Positions 25,859-34,723 of a stretch of DNA of 64,000 bases are shown one piece after another; the first letter of the stretch is position 1; every line of letters starts with the position of its first letter. The notes beneath the pieces are model-generated. The model saw only the letters and a program-made list of their open reading frames with translations, was not told the origin of the DNA and searched no databases. Both the position numbers and the translations under genes were made by a program. This DNA is from an uncultured Acidobacteriia bacterium (GTDB taxonomy: Bacteria; Acidobacteriota; Terriglobia; Bryobacterales; Bryobacteraceae): assembly GCA_903907865.1 (NCBI GenBank), contig CAIVPR010000020.1, forward strand, positions 1-64,000, read 5' to 3'.

Positions 25859-26590
25859 CTAGGCGTTGGCGGCCGCGTCCTTGGCGGTCAGTTCTGTCAC
25901 GTCGAGGGGAATGCCGGGGCCCATGCTGGAGCACAGTGTCGCGCTTTTCACATACTTGCCCTTGGCTGCCGACGGCTTGGCCTTCAGAACCGCGTTGATC
26001 AGGCTGGATGCGTTCTCCTGCAGCTTTTGCGCCGTGAAGCTCGCCTTGCCCACCGGAGCGTGGATGATGCCGGTCTTGTCGACGCGGAACTCCACCTTGC
26101 CGGCCTTGACTTCGAGGACGGCCTTGGCCACGTCCACCGTAACGCTGCCCGTCTTCGGGTTCGGCATCAATCCGCGGGGGCCGAGGATTTTGCCGAGCTT
26201 GCCGACCGACCGCATCATGTCCGGCGTCGCGATTACGGCGTCGTAGTCCGTCCAGCCTTCGGATTGGATCTTGTTGACCATGTCGTCGCCGCCGACAAAG
26301 TCTGCACCGGCCTCGAGGGCCTCGCGCTGCTTGTCGCCGCTGGCGATGACGAGTACTTTCTTGGATTTGCCCAGACCGTTGGGCATGACGACCGTGCCGC
26401 GGACCATCTGGTCTGCGTGCTTGGGATCGACCCCAAGGCGCATGTGCACCTCGACGGTCTCATCGAACTTGGCGAAACGGATCTTCTGGAGAAGCGGGAT
26501 CGCTTGGTCGAGGGTGTAATTGCGCGCTTCGATCTGCTTGCGCGCAGCTTGGTACTTTTTTCCTGAAGACTTTTTTTGAATGTCTGGCAT
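25859..26590 (-). CDS. rplA: 50S ribosomal protein L1
   Basis: 243 residues with the L1 signatures [40 protein letters not shown] and [16 protein letters not shown]. The ~12 extra N-terminal residues are basic ([20 protein letters not shown]). L1 forms the mobile E-site stalk and often represses its own mRNA. Here rplK is not upstream; instead an unrelated zinc-ribbon gene precedes it on the same strand, and a promoter with a ~100-nt leader lies between them. The start follows GAGGAG closely. Confidence 0.97.
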   Translation of the reverse strand: MPDIQKKSSGKKYQAARKQIEARNYTLDQAIPLLQKIRFAKFDETVEVHMRLGVDPKHADQMVRGTVVMPNGLGKSKKVLVIASGDKQREALEAGADFVGGDDMVNKIQSEGWTDYDAVIATPDMMRSVGKLGKILGPRGLMPNPKTGSVTVDVAKAVLEVKAGKVEFRVDKTGIIHAPVGKASFTAQKLQENASSLINAVLKAKPSAAKGKYVKSATLCSSMGPGIPLDVTELTAKDAAANA

Positions 26591-26688
26591 GTCTCCTCAT
26601 TGGTGCCAACGGCTGCTTTTCCGTGGTTCCCGGGAATTCCGGGCGGAACGCACGCCTCCCACTGAGCCCCTCTCGGGGTACAGAGACG

Positions 26689-26718
26689 ATAGTAGCACGG
26701 ACGGTTTCGATTTGGCAA
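26689..26718 (-). promoter_or_regulatory. Promoter of the rplA-rplJ-rplL operon
   Basis: Minus strand: TTGCCA (26713-26718), an 18-bp spacer, TACTAT (26689-26694). The resulting leader of about 90-100 nt contains a small CCCC-GAGA-GGGG hairpin (26667-26678), a possible place for L1 autoregulation. Confidence 0.55.
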
Positions 26719-26743
26719 CAAGCGTTTGCGGAAAGAGGCGCGC

Positions 26744-27058
26744 CTAACCGCCGGAGGCGGGTGTCGACGGGCGGATCAGGAAATAGATCACCACGGCGAA
26801 GCAGAGAGCCCCGAAGCCATAGATCACCAATTCGCGCTTGGTGCGCTTCCACCGCAACCGCCGCCGGAGTTCCATGATCTTGCGCTCCTCGTGGGTGCGC
26901 ATTCTGGGGGAGTCCTCCCCCGCCCGGTAGGCGTACAACCGGCGGCTGCAATTCTTGCAACGGTACGGGATCTGTTTGAACAGCAGGTGCATGCGGTCGT
27001 TCAGTCCCTTGCGGTGCGAACGATGCGCGCGGTTCTCCTCGCAATAGGGACAGGTCAT
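26744..27058 (-). CDS. Zinc-ribbon, single-pass membrane protein, 104 aa
   Basis: The N terminus has MTCPYCEENRAHRS and, 27 residues on, YRCKNCSRRLYAY, i.e. two CxxC knuckles that likely bind one zinc. A basic stretch (RRRLRWKRTKREL) leads to one membrane helix near the C terminus (IYGFGALCFAVVIYFLI) and a short Pro/Ser tail. Similar small proteins are common in Acidobacteria; no function is known. The cysteine head should face the cytoplasm by the positive-inside rule. Confidence 0.65.
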   Translation of the reverse strand: MTCPYCEENRAHRSHRKGLNDRMHLLFKQIPYRCKNCSRRLYAYRAGEDSPRMRTHEERKIMELRRRLRWKRTKRELVIYGFGALCFAVVIYFLIRPSTPASGG

Positions 27059-27098
27059 TGCGACCCACCCGCGTGGACCAGGCCGATTTCAAACACGT

Positions 27099-27902
27099 TC
27101 ACCGCTCTCCCCCAGGAATCCAAAACTGCCACCATTTCCTTGGTGCCACCCGAATCGTCCGGTCGCTTGAGACAAACTTGCCTTCTATGATCCGCGAGGG
27201 GTTCTGCCGGAACAGCAATTCCGCCATGTCCTTGCCATAATCGCGCGCTACTGCCGCGTACGCCTCGTCGAGGCGCGGATGCCGCACCACCGGGTCGTGG
27301 GCGTCGCTCGCCACCACGTGCACCAGTCCCTTCTTCAGGAACGAATGCGCCGATTGGTGTGCGCGCTTGCCGAAGCCACCCAGGATCGAGAGCGCCGTCA
27401 CCTGCACCAGGCTTCCGGCGTCCACCCAGCGCTCAACGCGCTGCGGTTCCTTCTGCAGGATCGGATTGCGCTCGGGGTGGGTGATGATCGGCACGAGGTC
27501 GATATTGAGAAGGCGGTCGAGGACTTGGCTCATGGAGCCCGAGATGTGGAGCTCGGAACACTCGACCAGCACGTAGCGGCGACCGTTGATGGTGAATTTT
27601 GAGGGATTCTCCAAGGTCTCGGAGATGTTGTCGAAGCTCAGATGGAGGTCGCAACCCCGGTGGATGCGGGGAACGCCGCCCGTTAGCTCGGTCAGGCGCG
27701 CCATCCGCTCGGCGATCAGGTCGGGCTTGTACTCGAATTCTCCGTTGGAATGGGGAGTCGCGACGATGTCGGTGGTGCCCGCGGCTGCGGCCATGCGCAA
27801 CATTTCGAGGCTGACCTCCTCGGTGGGGGCGCCGTCGTCCATGCCCCAGAGCACGTGGCTGTGTATATCGACCAAGTTACAGATTACGCGATGCCGTGCC
27901 AA
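27099..27902 (-). CDS. PHP-domain tyrosine phosphatase, CpsB/YwqE-like
   Basis: 267 residues from a TTG start. PHP metal-binding motifs are in order: DIHSHVLWGMDDGA near the N terminus, TPH in DIVATPHSNG, HRGCDLHLSF, THPERN and ASDAHD. The metal-dependent CpsB/Wzb-like phosphatases remove phosphate from bacterial tyrosine kinases that control capsule or exopolysaccharide synthesis. No kinase or polysaccharide cluster adjoins it here, so the target is open. The C-terminal tail (RKWWQFWIPGG) is aromatic and may touch the membrane. Confidence 0.85.
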   Translation of the reverse strand: MARHRVICNLVDIHSHVLWGMDDGAPTEEVSLEMLRMAAAAGTTDIVATPHSNGEFEYKPDLIAERMARLTELTGGVPRIHRGCDLHLSFDNISETLENPSKFTINGRRYVLVECSELHISGSMSQVLDRLLNIDLVPIITHPERNPILQKEPQRVERWVDAGSLVQVTALSILGGFGKRAHQSAHSFLKKGLVHVVASDAHDPVVRHPRLDEAYAAVARDYGKDMAELLFRQNPSRIIEGKFVSSDRTIRVAPRKWWQFWIPGGER

Positions 27903-28121
27903 GAAGGAAGCGGGAGGGAAGGAATGTGCCGCCGGTCATCCGGGGTGAAGCTGAACAAGGGCGGCATTGGTATCCGCCGCCCCCGTTTCAACACTCCCTT
28001 ACAAGCCGTGGCGAGAACTTGAAGGTGACGCCTGCGCACGCGGACAATTCATTGGAATCAGTATGTTATCGAACAGTCCGGGCACGCGGCGACCGCCACG
28101 GCCATGCCTCCGAGAAAACTA

Positions 28122-28754
28122 CTAGCGGGATGAGGATTTGCGGCGCGCAACGCCCAACCCGGCCAGCGCGCAGCCGAACAGGACAAAGCTTGCCGGTTCC
28201 GGCGACGACGCAACCTGCGCCTGGACCGTGGAGTCTCCCGGCGGCGTGCCGGAATTCGGTGCCACGATGCTGGTGACCGGGCTCAGCTTGGAGAAGACGG
28301 TGCTGCCGAAATCGCCGGTCAAGGCGTTGTTGGTCCCCGGTCCGAACGAGACGGGCGAGAACGTGATGTTGATGGTGCTGCTGTCGGATGAAACAACACC
28401 GCCGGAAGAGGTTCCCGTAAAGATCCCCGACGCGTTGTCTGTCGTGTCGACCACGACCAAGTCAAAGGTGAACGCGCCGAAGGTCGTCGTCTGGCTCACG
28501 GTGCAGGTCGAGCAGATCAAGAGGAAGTCGCCGAGGTTGATGTTGCTGGGCACCCCGGAGTTGCTGGCGGTGTTCGCGGTGAAGGTGAGCGTTGCAGCCT
28601 CGCCACCGGTGCTGTTGAGCGTCAGGCCGCCGCCGCCGAATTTTGTCAGCGGCGAGTTGGTGGTGTAGCTGATGCCGGCGGCGCTGGCGCTGGCCGCCAA
28701 CCCGAAGGCGAGCCCAATGGTGCAGGCGGCCCGGATGAGGGTGGTGATTTTCAT
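28122..28754 (-). CDS. PEP-CTERM exported protein
   Basis: 210 residues from ATG 28754, which has GGAG about 11 nt upstream. The protein has an N-terminal signal peptide (TLIRAACTIGLAFGLAASAS), a Ser/Thr/Gly-rich beta body and a typical C-terminal sorting signal: SPEPASFVLFGCALAGLG followed by basic ARRKSSSR. PEP-CTERM signals are processed by exosortase (EpsH), usually in exopolysaccharide-producing bacteria. No exosortase gene is in this window. The function of the mature protein is unknown. Confidence 0.85.
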   Translation of the reverse strand: MKITTLIRAACTIGLAFGLAASASAAGISYTTNSPLTKFGGGGLTLNSTGGEAATLTFTANTASNSGVPSNINLGDFLLICSTCTVSQTTTFGAFTFDLVVVDTTDNASGIFTGTSSGGVVSSDSSTINITFSPVSFGPGTNNALTGDFGSTVFSKLSPVTSIVAPNSGTPPGDSTVQAQVASSPEPASFVLFGCALAGLGVARRKSSSR

Positions 28755-28933
28755 TGTTTGTTTTTCTCCGTTTGCGATCGTGTTGCGCAATCAATGGAGG
28801 CATGTTCCTCGCCAGCCGCCCGGAGCGGTGCAAACCATTTGGTACCAGTACCTTGGCCGGGAGGGCTGGGGCGGATGGTGGCGCTGGCAATGTCGCCCTA
28901 TGGTCACGTGACCAATGGCCGCCAGGGTGCACG

Positions 28934-29626
28934 CTACGGTCGGTCGGCTGGCTGGCGGCGGAACTTCCAGAGGATCTGGCGCAGAATCCCCAGCAGCAGG
29001 GGTGCGTCCCGGCGGCCGATCCGCATTCGCCGCATCCAGCGACGGATCTTGTCCTCCGTCGATACCGCCGTGATCCGGTTGGTGTACCCGGACTCCTGGA
29101 GTACTTCCAGCAGCATCACCGTCAGCTGTTCGGCATGCGCTCCGGAAACCGGATCGACCGCGGGACGGCTCGGCTCGCTGTCCCGACGCACCCATTCGTA
29201 GAGGCACACGGCTACCGCCTGGCCAAGGTTCATCGACGGCGTGCCTGGAACGGTCGGGATCCGGACCAAGAGGTGGCAGTGACTCAGATCCTCGTTTGAC
29301 AGGCCGAATTTCTCGCTGCCAAAAAGGAACGCGGTCCGCCCGGAATGTTCCCGCGCGACCGCCATTCCGGCCTCGAGACGTTCCGCCGGCTGTTGAGGAA
29401 CGCGGTTCTGGCCCGCGGTGGTGCCCACGACCAAGGAACAATCCGCCACGGCCTCGGCAACCGAGTCAAAGACGCGGGCCGATTGCAGCACTCCCGCCCC
29501 GCCAACAGCCGAGACCGCTTCCCGGAAAGAAACCTCGTACGGGGCGACCAAACGGAAGTCCGCGAGGCCGAAATTGGCGACCGCGCGTGCGGCGGCACCG
29601 ATATTGAGGGGGTTGCGGGTCGACAC
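28934..29626 (-). CDS. trmJ: TrmJ-like SPOUT tRNA/rRNA 2'-O-methyltransferase
   Basis: About 230 residues with the SpoU/TrmH-type motifs: motif 1 STRNPLNIGAAARAVANFGL, motif 2 FLFGSEKFGLSNEDLSHCH, motif 3 RIPTVPGTPSMNLGQAVAV. The C-terminal helical extension matches TrmJ, which methylates position 32 of tRNAs. The start is uncertain: GTG 29626 would begin inside the first beta-strand (PPPVVVLVSTRNP), yet between the in-frame stop (29678-29680) and this GTG there is no ATG, GTG or TTG. A non-standard start, as in the nearby fabF, is possible. It is divergent from acpP. Confidence 0.82.
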   Translation of the reverse strand: MSTRNPLNIGAAARAVANFGLADFRLVAPYEVSFREAVSAVGGAGVLQSARVFDSVAEAVADCSLVVGTTAGQNRVPQQPAERLEAGMAVAREHSGRTAFLFGSEKFGLSNEDLSHCHLLVRIPTVPGTPSMNLGQAVAVCLYEWVRRDSEPSRPAVDPVSGAHAEQLTVMLLEVLQESGYTNRITAVSTEDKIRRWMRRMRIGRRDAPLLLGILRQILWKFRRQPADRP

Positions 29627-29823
29627 CAGGACGACGACCGGCGGCGGAACTGGTTCGGGAGGTATGACCCGATTGTTTCACAACGGCACCCGCCGGGACG
29701 GCGCGTAGTCGGTGTTGTAGAATCGGGGTTTGCGTCCAGACCGGTCCCGCGCGGGGCCCGAAGGGGAATCTTTGCGGGAATGACCCGCCCGGCTGGCGCA
29801 CCCAGGCTATAGTGGAGGGAAGT

Positions 29824-30063
29824 ATGGACGTAGAACAGCAGGTAAAAAGCATCATCGTCGAACAGCTCGGCGTCGACGAGAGCCAAGTGGAACTCAAGGC
29901 CTCCTTCGTGGACGACCTTGGAGCCGACTCCCTCGACATCGTGGAGTTGGTAATGGCTTTTGAAGAGGCCTTCGCGATCGAGATCCCCGACGAAGACGCC
30001 GAAAAGATCACTACTGTCGGCGACGCGGTCACCTACATCGAAGCCCACGCCGTCAAGGCGTAG
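29824..30063 (+). CDS. acpP: Acyl carrier protein
   Basis: 79 residues with the phosphopantetheine attachment site [18 protein letters not shown] (Ser ~37). ATG 29824 is preceded by GGAGGG at a good distance; an upstream in-frame GTG (29812) is rejected because it lies at that ribosome site. AcpP carries growing acyl chains in type II fatty-acid synthesis. fabF follows after 92 nt, the common acpP-fabF order. TATAGT about 13 nt upstream of the start may be its -10 box. Confidence 0.97.
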   Translation: MDVEQQVKSIIVEQLGVDESQVELKASFVDDLGADSLDIVELVMAFEEAFAIEIPDEDAEKITTVGDAVTYIEAHAVKA

Positions 30064-30155
30064 TTGGCCGGGGCGACCAATTCAGGTCGCCAAACATCTC
30101 AAAAGTCCGGTGTCGCGAGGACTGGCGTCGCAGCTAGGCATCGAAGGAGACGATT

Positions 30156-31397
30156 ATTTCCCGCAGAGTCGTAGTTACCGGCGTCGGGTTGCTCACCGCG
30201 ATCGGCGACAATACCGCGCAAACGTGGCAGTCCCTCATGGACGTGCGCAGCGGTATTTCGACCATCGAGGCGTTTGACGCCACTGCTTTCAATTGCAGGA
30301 TCGCTGGCGAGATCAAGCATTTCGACCCCACGCGTTTCATCGAGAAAAAAGAAGTCAAGAAGATGGGCCGGTTCATCCAGTTGGCGGTTGCCGCCGTGGA
30401 GGATGCGCTGGTCACTTCAGGCTTGAAGGTCACCGAGGAGAACGCCGAACAGGTCGGTGTCTACATCGGCAGCGGCATCGGCGGTTTCGAGGTGATCGAA
30501 CGCGAGCACCGCAACCTCTTGGAGCACGGTCCGCGCCGCATCTCCCCGTTCTTCATCCCCGCCACCATCATCAACATGGCGTCGGGATACATTTCGATCC
30601 GCACCGGTGCAAAGGGTCCCAATTCCGCCACGGCAACGGCCTGCACCACCAGCGCGCACTCGATCGGCGATTCCTACCGGATCATCCAGCGCGGCGAGGC
30701 CGATGCCATGATCTGCGGCGGTGCCGAAGCTTGCATCACGCCGATGGGCATCGGCGGGTTTGCCGCCATGCGTGCCATGTCCCAGCGCAACGACGAGCCG
30801 ACGCGCGCATCGCGCCCGTTCGACGTCGACCGCGACGGTTTCGTGGTGGGCGAAGGTTCGGGCATCCTGGTGCTCGAGGAACTCGAAACCGCCAAGAAGC
30901 GCAATGCGCCCATCTTGGCCGAAGTGGTCGGCTACGGCATGTCCGCCGACGCTTTCCATTTCACCGCTCCCCCCGAGGACGGCGAGGGCGCCTTCCGCGT
31001 CATGCGGAACGCACTCAAGGACGCCAAGCTCGATCCGACCCAGATCGACTACATCAACGCCCACGGCACATCCACCCCGCTCGGCGACCAGGCCGAGACG
31101 GTGGCGATCAAGCGCGCGTTCGGCGACCATGCGAAGAAGCTGGCCGTCAGTTCGACCAAGTCCATGACCGGCCACTTGCTGGGCGGCGCGGGCGGACTCG
31201 AGGCCGGCATTGTGGTTTGCGCTTTGGTCAACCAAGTCGCGCCCCCCACGGCAAACTTGGAAAACCAGGATCCGGCTTGCGATCTCGACTACATCGCCAA
31301 CCAGCCCCGTCCCATGAAGTTGGATTACGCGCTGACGAACTCGTTCGGCTTCGGCGGCACCAACGGGGCACTCATTTTCAAAAGGTTCACGGAGTAA
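30156..31397 (+). CDS. fabF: Beta-ketoacyl-ACP synthase II, apparent ATT start
   Basis: 413 residues if read from ATT 30156, which has AAGGAG 6 nt upstream. From there the catalytic triad falls at Cys163 (TATACTTSAHS), His303 (NAHGTSTPLGD) and His340 (MTGHLLGGAGG), the E. coli FabF numbering. The in-frame stop at 30135 and the absence of ATG/GTG/TTG before TTG 30189 exclude a usual start that keeps the first strand (RRVVVTGVGLLTAIG). Starting at 30189 would remove 11 residues of the core fold. FabF condenses malonyl-ACP with acyl-ACP in chain elongation. Genes acpP upstream and etfBA downstream (6 nt) suggest one lipid-metabolism transcript. Confidence 0.93.
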   Translation: MSRRVVVTGVGLLTAIGDNTAQTWQSLMDVRSGISTIEAFDATAFNCRIAGEIKHFDPTRFIEKKEVKKMGRFIQLAVAAVEDALVTSGLKVTEENAEQVGVYIGSGIGGFEVIEREHRNLLEHGPRRISPFFIPATIINMASGYISIRTGAKGPNSATATACTTSAHSIGDSYRIIQRGEADAMICGGAEACITPMGIGGFAAMRAMSQRNDEPTRASRPFDVDRDGFVVGEGSGILVLEELETAKKRNAPILAEVVGYGMSADAFHFTAPPEDGEGAFRVMRNALKDAKLDPTQIDYINAHGTSTPLGDQAETVAIKRAFGDHAKKLAVSSTKSMTGHLLGGAGGLEAGIVVCALVNQVAPPTANLENQDPACDLDYIANQPRPMKLDYALTNSFGFGGTNGALIFKRFTE

Positions 31398-31403
31398 GAA
31401 AGC

Positions 31404-32174
31404 ATGAAAATCGTTGTCGCCATCAAGCAGGTTCCCGCACGGGACAGCCTGTTGAAGGTGAATGGCGAAGGCACGTGGATTGAGGACGCCGATTTGGCGT
31501 ACGAGATCAACGAGCCCGACGCCTACGCCCTTGAGGCTGGCCTGCAGTTGCGGGAAAAGGAGGGCGGGGAGGTCGTTGTGATCTGCGTCGGCCCCGACCG
31601 CGCCACCCAAACCATCCGCGAAGCGCTCGCCAAGGGTGCGGACCGCGCCATCCACATTGAAACCTACGAGGAAACCGTCGGCGATCCGCTTGCCCTGGCG
31701 CGTGTCCTCGCGGCGGCTCTGTCGGAAGAGAGCCCCGACTTGGTTCTGACCGGCTTGCAATCCGACGACTTGGGTTTCGGCCAGACCGGCGTCATCCTGG
31801 CCGAGGTCATGGGCCTGCCCCACGGCACCCTCATCATGAACATCGAAGTTTCCGAGGGCGGGATCACCGTCAAGCGCGAGTTGGAGGACGGCTGGTTCCA
31901 GAACGTCGAAATCCCGTTGCCCGCGTTGTTGACCGTCCAATCGGGTGCCACAAAGCTGCGCTACGCCACGCTGATGGGCATTAAGCGTGCCAAGACGAAG
32001 GAAGTCAAGCAACTGGACATCTCAGACCTGCAGACGGAGTCGGAACCCACGATCGCGGTTTCGCGGATCTACCTGCCGGAGAAATCGAAGAAGTCGGTAG
32101 TGTTCGACGGTCCGGCACGCGAGTCGGCGGCCAAACTGGTGGAGAAGTTGCGCTTCGAGGCGAGGGTTATATGA
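31404..32174 (+). CDS. etfB: Electron transfer flavoprotein beta subunit
   Basis: 256 residues, beginning MKIVVAIKQVPARDSLLKV, with the family motifs LQSDDLGFGQTG (a variant of the usual D-x-x-T-G-Q-V region) and LPALLTVQSGATKLRYATLM near the C terminus. EtfAB shuttles electrons from acyl-CoA and other dehydrogenases to the quinone pool. The gene begins 6 nt after fabF and overlaps etfA by ATGA. Placement next to acpP-fabF is plausible for coordinated fatty-acid turnover but is an inference. Confidence 0.95.
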   Translation: MKIVVAIKQVPARDSLLKVNGEGTWIEDADLAYEINEPDAYALEAGLQLREKEGGEVVVICVGPDRATQTIREALAKGADRAIHIETYEETVGDPLALARVLAAALSEESPDLVLTGLQSDDLGFGQTGVILAEVMGLPHGTLIMNIEVSEGGITVKRELEDGWFQNVEIPLPALLTVQSGATKLRYATLMGIKRAKTKEVKQLDISDLQTESEPTIAVSRIYLPEKSKKSVVFDGPARESAAKLVEKLRFEARVI

Positions 32175-33157
32175 GCGGCGTACTGGCTGTATTGGAATTG
32201 GCGGTCGGCGGCTCCGGCGAGTTGAAGCTGCACAAGATGGCGCTGGAAGCGTTGGCGGCGGCCAAGCGCATCGGTGCCGAACTCGGCTTGCCGGTGTCGG
32301 CGGCGGTTGTTGGAAGCGGGGTGGGCCCGGTTGCCGCAGCGGTCGCGCAGTATTCGGTCGAGAAGGTGTTCGCTGTCGACCATGCGCTGCTGGCGGCGTA
32401 CACGCCGGACGGCTATAGCATCGCGTTGAAGCAGTTGGTGGCGGCGACAGGTGCAAAGTACGTGGTTTTCCCGCACACCTACCAGGTTCGCGATTTCGCC
32501 CCGAAGCTGGCGACGTCCATGGGCCAGGTTCTGGCGAGCGACGTGGTCGGCCTGCGGGTGGAGGACGGCGCGCTGGTGCTGGTGCGCCAATTGTTCCAAG
32601 GAAAGATCAATGCCGATTTGCGCTTCCCGGGTGACGGCCCGCACTTCGTGTCGGTCCAGGCTGGCGCCTTCCGCGCCGATGGCCTTGAAGCCGGTGCAGC
32701 GCCGGTGGAGGCGTTCACCCCTGAGTTGAGCGCGGCCCAGATCCGCACCAAACCCCTTGAATTGTTCCGCGAATCGTCACGGGCGGTCGATTTGACCGCG
32801 GCGGACATTATCGTGTCGGTCGGGCGGGGTATCCGCGAGGCGGAAAACATCGGTGTCGTCCAGGAATTGGCGGACGCGCTGGGTGCCGAACTGGCTGCGT
32901 CGCGGCCGATCTGCGACAATGGCTGGCTCCCGATGGAGCGCCAAGTTGGCAGTTCCGGCCAGACGGTGGCACCGAAGATGTACGTGGCCGTCGGAATCTC
33001 TGGCGCGATCCAGCATTTGGTCGGCATGAAGGGTTCGAAAGTGGTCGTGGCGATCAACAAGGATCCCGAGGCTCCGATTTTCGAAGTGGCCGACTACGGG
33101 ATTGTGGGCGATTTGTTCGAGGTAGTCCCGGCTCTGGTGGCGGAACTGAAGAAGTAG
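32171..33157 (+). CDS. etfA: Electron transfer flavoprotein alpha subunit
   Basis: 328 residues. The C-terminal FAD domain is complete: VSVGRGIREAENIGVVQELA, CDNGWLPMERQVGSSGQTVA, KMYVAVGISGAIQHLVGMKG and VVAINKDPEAPIFEVADYGI. The N-terminal half contains the alternating alpha/beta domain (YVVFPHTYQVRDFAPKLATS). It forms the FAD-binding heterodimer with EtfB; the 4-nt overlap implies translational coupling. No ETF:quinone oxidoreductase gene is in view. Confidence 0.96.
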   Translation: MSGVLAVLELAVGGSGELKLHKMALEALAAAKRIGAELGLPVSAAVVGSGVGPVAAAVAQYSVEKVFAVDHALLAAYTPDGYSIALKQLVAATGAKYVVFPHTYQVRDFAPKLATSMGQVLASDVVGLRVEDGALVLVRQLFQGKINADLRFPGDGPHFVSVQAGAFRADGLEAGAAPVEAFTPELSAAQIRTKPLELFRESSRAVDLTAADIIVSVGRGIREAENIGVVQELADALGAELAASRPICDNGWLPMERQVGSSGQTVAPKMYVAVGISGAIQHLVGMKGSKVVVAINKDPEAPIFEVADYGIVGDLFEVVPALVAELKK

Positions 33158-33200
33158 TGCGGCTTGGGCCTTGGGGCTCACTCACGCCGGACGTAGTCTA

Positions 33201-34058
33201 ATGGAGGCAATGGCCAACCGTCGCCTCCTCGCTGCCGCATTCCTGCTCTTGGCCGGTCGCCTCCCCGCTCAAACCCCCGAGCCCCCCGTCAAATCCTTCG
33301 CCCTCAACACCGACGCCGGCATGTCCCTCGACCTCCAGGGTCGGTACGAAGACGCCCGCAAATACCTCGACCGCGCCATCAAAGCTGCCCGCACCGACCC
33401 CGAAAAGGCCAAGGCCCGTCGCACCATGGCCATTTCCTACGCTTTTACCGCCGACTGCAAGGGTGCCGAAAAATTCAGCCGCCAGGCCTTCGACTACTAC
33501 CTCAGCGTCAACGATTTCTTCGACGCCGGCGAAACCGCCAACGAGCTCGGCCGCATCTGCATCGAGTCCGGCGACCTCGCCAAGGCGTCCGATTGGTATG
33601 ACCGCGGCCATGAAACCGGCCTCCAGGAGCCTGATATCAAGGACGCCCGCGCCGATGTCTGGGCCTTCCGCTGGTACCACGCCAAGGCCCGGCTCGCCGT
33701 GCGCCAGGGCAAGCCCGAGGAAGCTCGCAAACTGGTGGCCCGTGCCAAGGCCGTCCTCGACAAGGGCCGCATCCCCGAACAGCAGCCCTATTTCCCGTAC
33801 CTCGCCGGGTATGTCGCGTTCCATTCCGGCGATTTCAAGGCCGCGTTGTCGGAGCTTGAAGGCGCGCTGCAGGACGACCCGTTCATCCTCAGTCTGACCG
33901 GCCAGTGCCACGAAAAGCTTGGCGACCCGGCGTCGGCCCGGCGCTTCTACGAAAAGGCCGCCTCGCTGCAGGTCCATAGTGTGCCAGCAGCGTTCGGGCG
34001 CACTTACGCCGTGGCCCGCTTGGCCGCATTCCTCGCGGAACGCATCGAGCGGCGCTAA
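33201..34058 (+). CDS. Exported TPR protein
   Basis: 285 residues with signal peptide (MANRRLLAAAFLLLAGRLPA, cleavage after PAQ) and several TPR helix pairs: AGMSLDLQGRYEDARKYLDR, KARRTMAISYAFTADCKGAE, ANELGRICIESGDLAKASDW, and AGYVAFHSGDFKAALSELEG. The start is 33201 or the in-frame ATG 33210; TAGTCT at 33194-33199 makes 33210 likely if the mRNA is leaderless. It probably acts as an extracytoplasmic scaffold; no partner is evident. Confidence 0.75.
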   Translation: MEAMANRRLLAAAFLLLAGRLPAQTPEPPVKSFALNTDAGMSLDLQGRYEDARKYLDRAIKAARTDPEKAKARRTMAISYAFTADCKGAEKFSRQAFDYYLSVNDFFDAGETANELGRICIESGDLAKASDWYDRGHETGLQEPDIKDARADVWAFRWYHAKARLAVRQGKPEEARKLVARAKAVLDKGRIPEQQPYFPYLAGYVAFHSGDFKAALSELEGALQDDPFILSLTGQCHEKLGDPASARRFYEKAASLQVHSVPAAFGRTYAVARLAAFLAERIERR

Positions 34059-34068
34059 AGTAAATCTG

Positions 34069-34722
34069 ATGGTCCCCCTCATCCGCGACGAAATCCACGA
34101 CCTCACCTGCCCCATCTGTTGGAAGCGCTTGAAGTTGCCGGACTCCCTCACGGAGGCCGACCACGCCAAATGCGAGTCCTGCGGTCGGGCTTTCGATGTC
34201 AAGGAATTCGGTTATGCGGGGATCAAGACCAGTGACTGGCCTGCGCCGCCCGATGGCGTCTCGGTGGAGCAGTTGCCGGATGGCTTCCGCGTCACCGCGC
34301 ATCCGAGTTCCCTGCTCAAGGTCTTGCCCGGCCTTTTGGTGGTAGCGCTCATGGTCTACCTTCTGGCGCACTCGAAACCGGGAAAGGACGGTCCGCCCCT
34401 CTGGATTTTCTTGATCCCGGCTGTGGGTACCATTCCCCTTTGGGTGCTCACCATTTTCAACCTGTTCGGCCAGTACGTGGTTTCGGTCCAAGCCGGGGAG
34501 GCCACCATTTTTTCTGGAATCGGTGGCGTCGGCTGGACTCGCAGGTTCCGCTGGTCGGACTTGACCCAAGTCACGTTGTTGCGCAAACGGAACGGGAAGC
34601 ACATCCTGCGCGTCATCGAATTGGCATGCCCTGGAAGCAAACGCCTTGGCCGCGAGTTGAAAGACGAACAGCGGGCTTATGTGGCCGCGTATCTGGCCGA
34701 ACGGATCGGCAAGGCCAGGTAG
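34069..34722 (+). CDS. Zinc-ribbon protein with two membrane helices
   Basis: 217 residues from ATG 34069. The N terminus contains CPICWKRL and, ~22 residues on, CESCGRAFDV, a zinc ribbon. Two membrane helices lie at about residues 85-101 (VLPGLLVVALMVYLLAH) and 110-133 (IFLIPAVGTIPLWVLTIFNLF). A C-terminal domain follows with alternating strands (YVVSVQAGEATIFSGIGG, WSDLTQVTLLRKRNGKHIL), which resembles PH-like membrane-protein domains. Function unknown. TAAAGT (34056-34061) is 7 nt before the start. Confidence 0.65.
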   Translation: MVPLIRDEIHDLTCPICWKRLKLPDSLTEADHAKCESCGRAFDVKEFGYAGIKTSDWPAPPDGVSVEQLPDGFRVTAHPSSLLKVLPGLLVVALMVYLLAHSKPGKDGPPLWIFLIPAVGTIPLWVLTIFNLFGQYVVSVQAGEATIFSGIGGVGWTRRFRWSDLTQVTLLRKRNGKHILRVIELACPGSKRLGRELKDEQRAYVAAYLAERIGKAR

Positions 34723-34723
34723 C

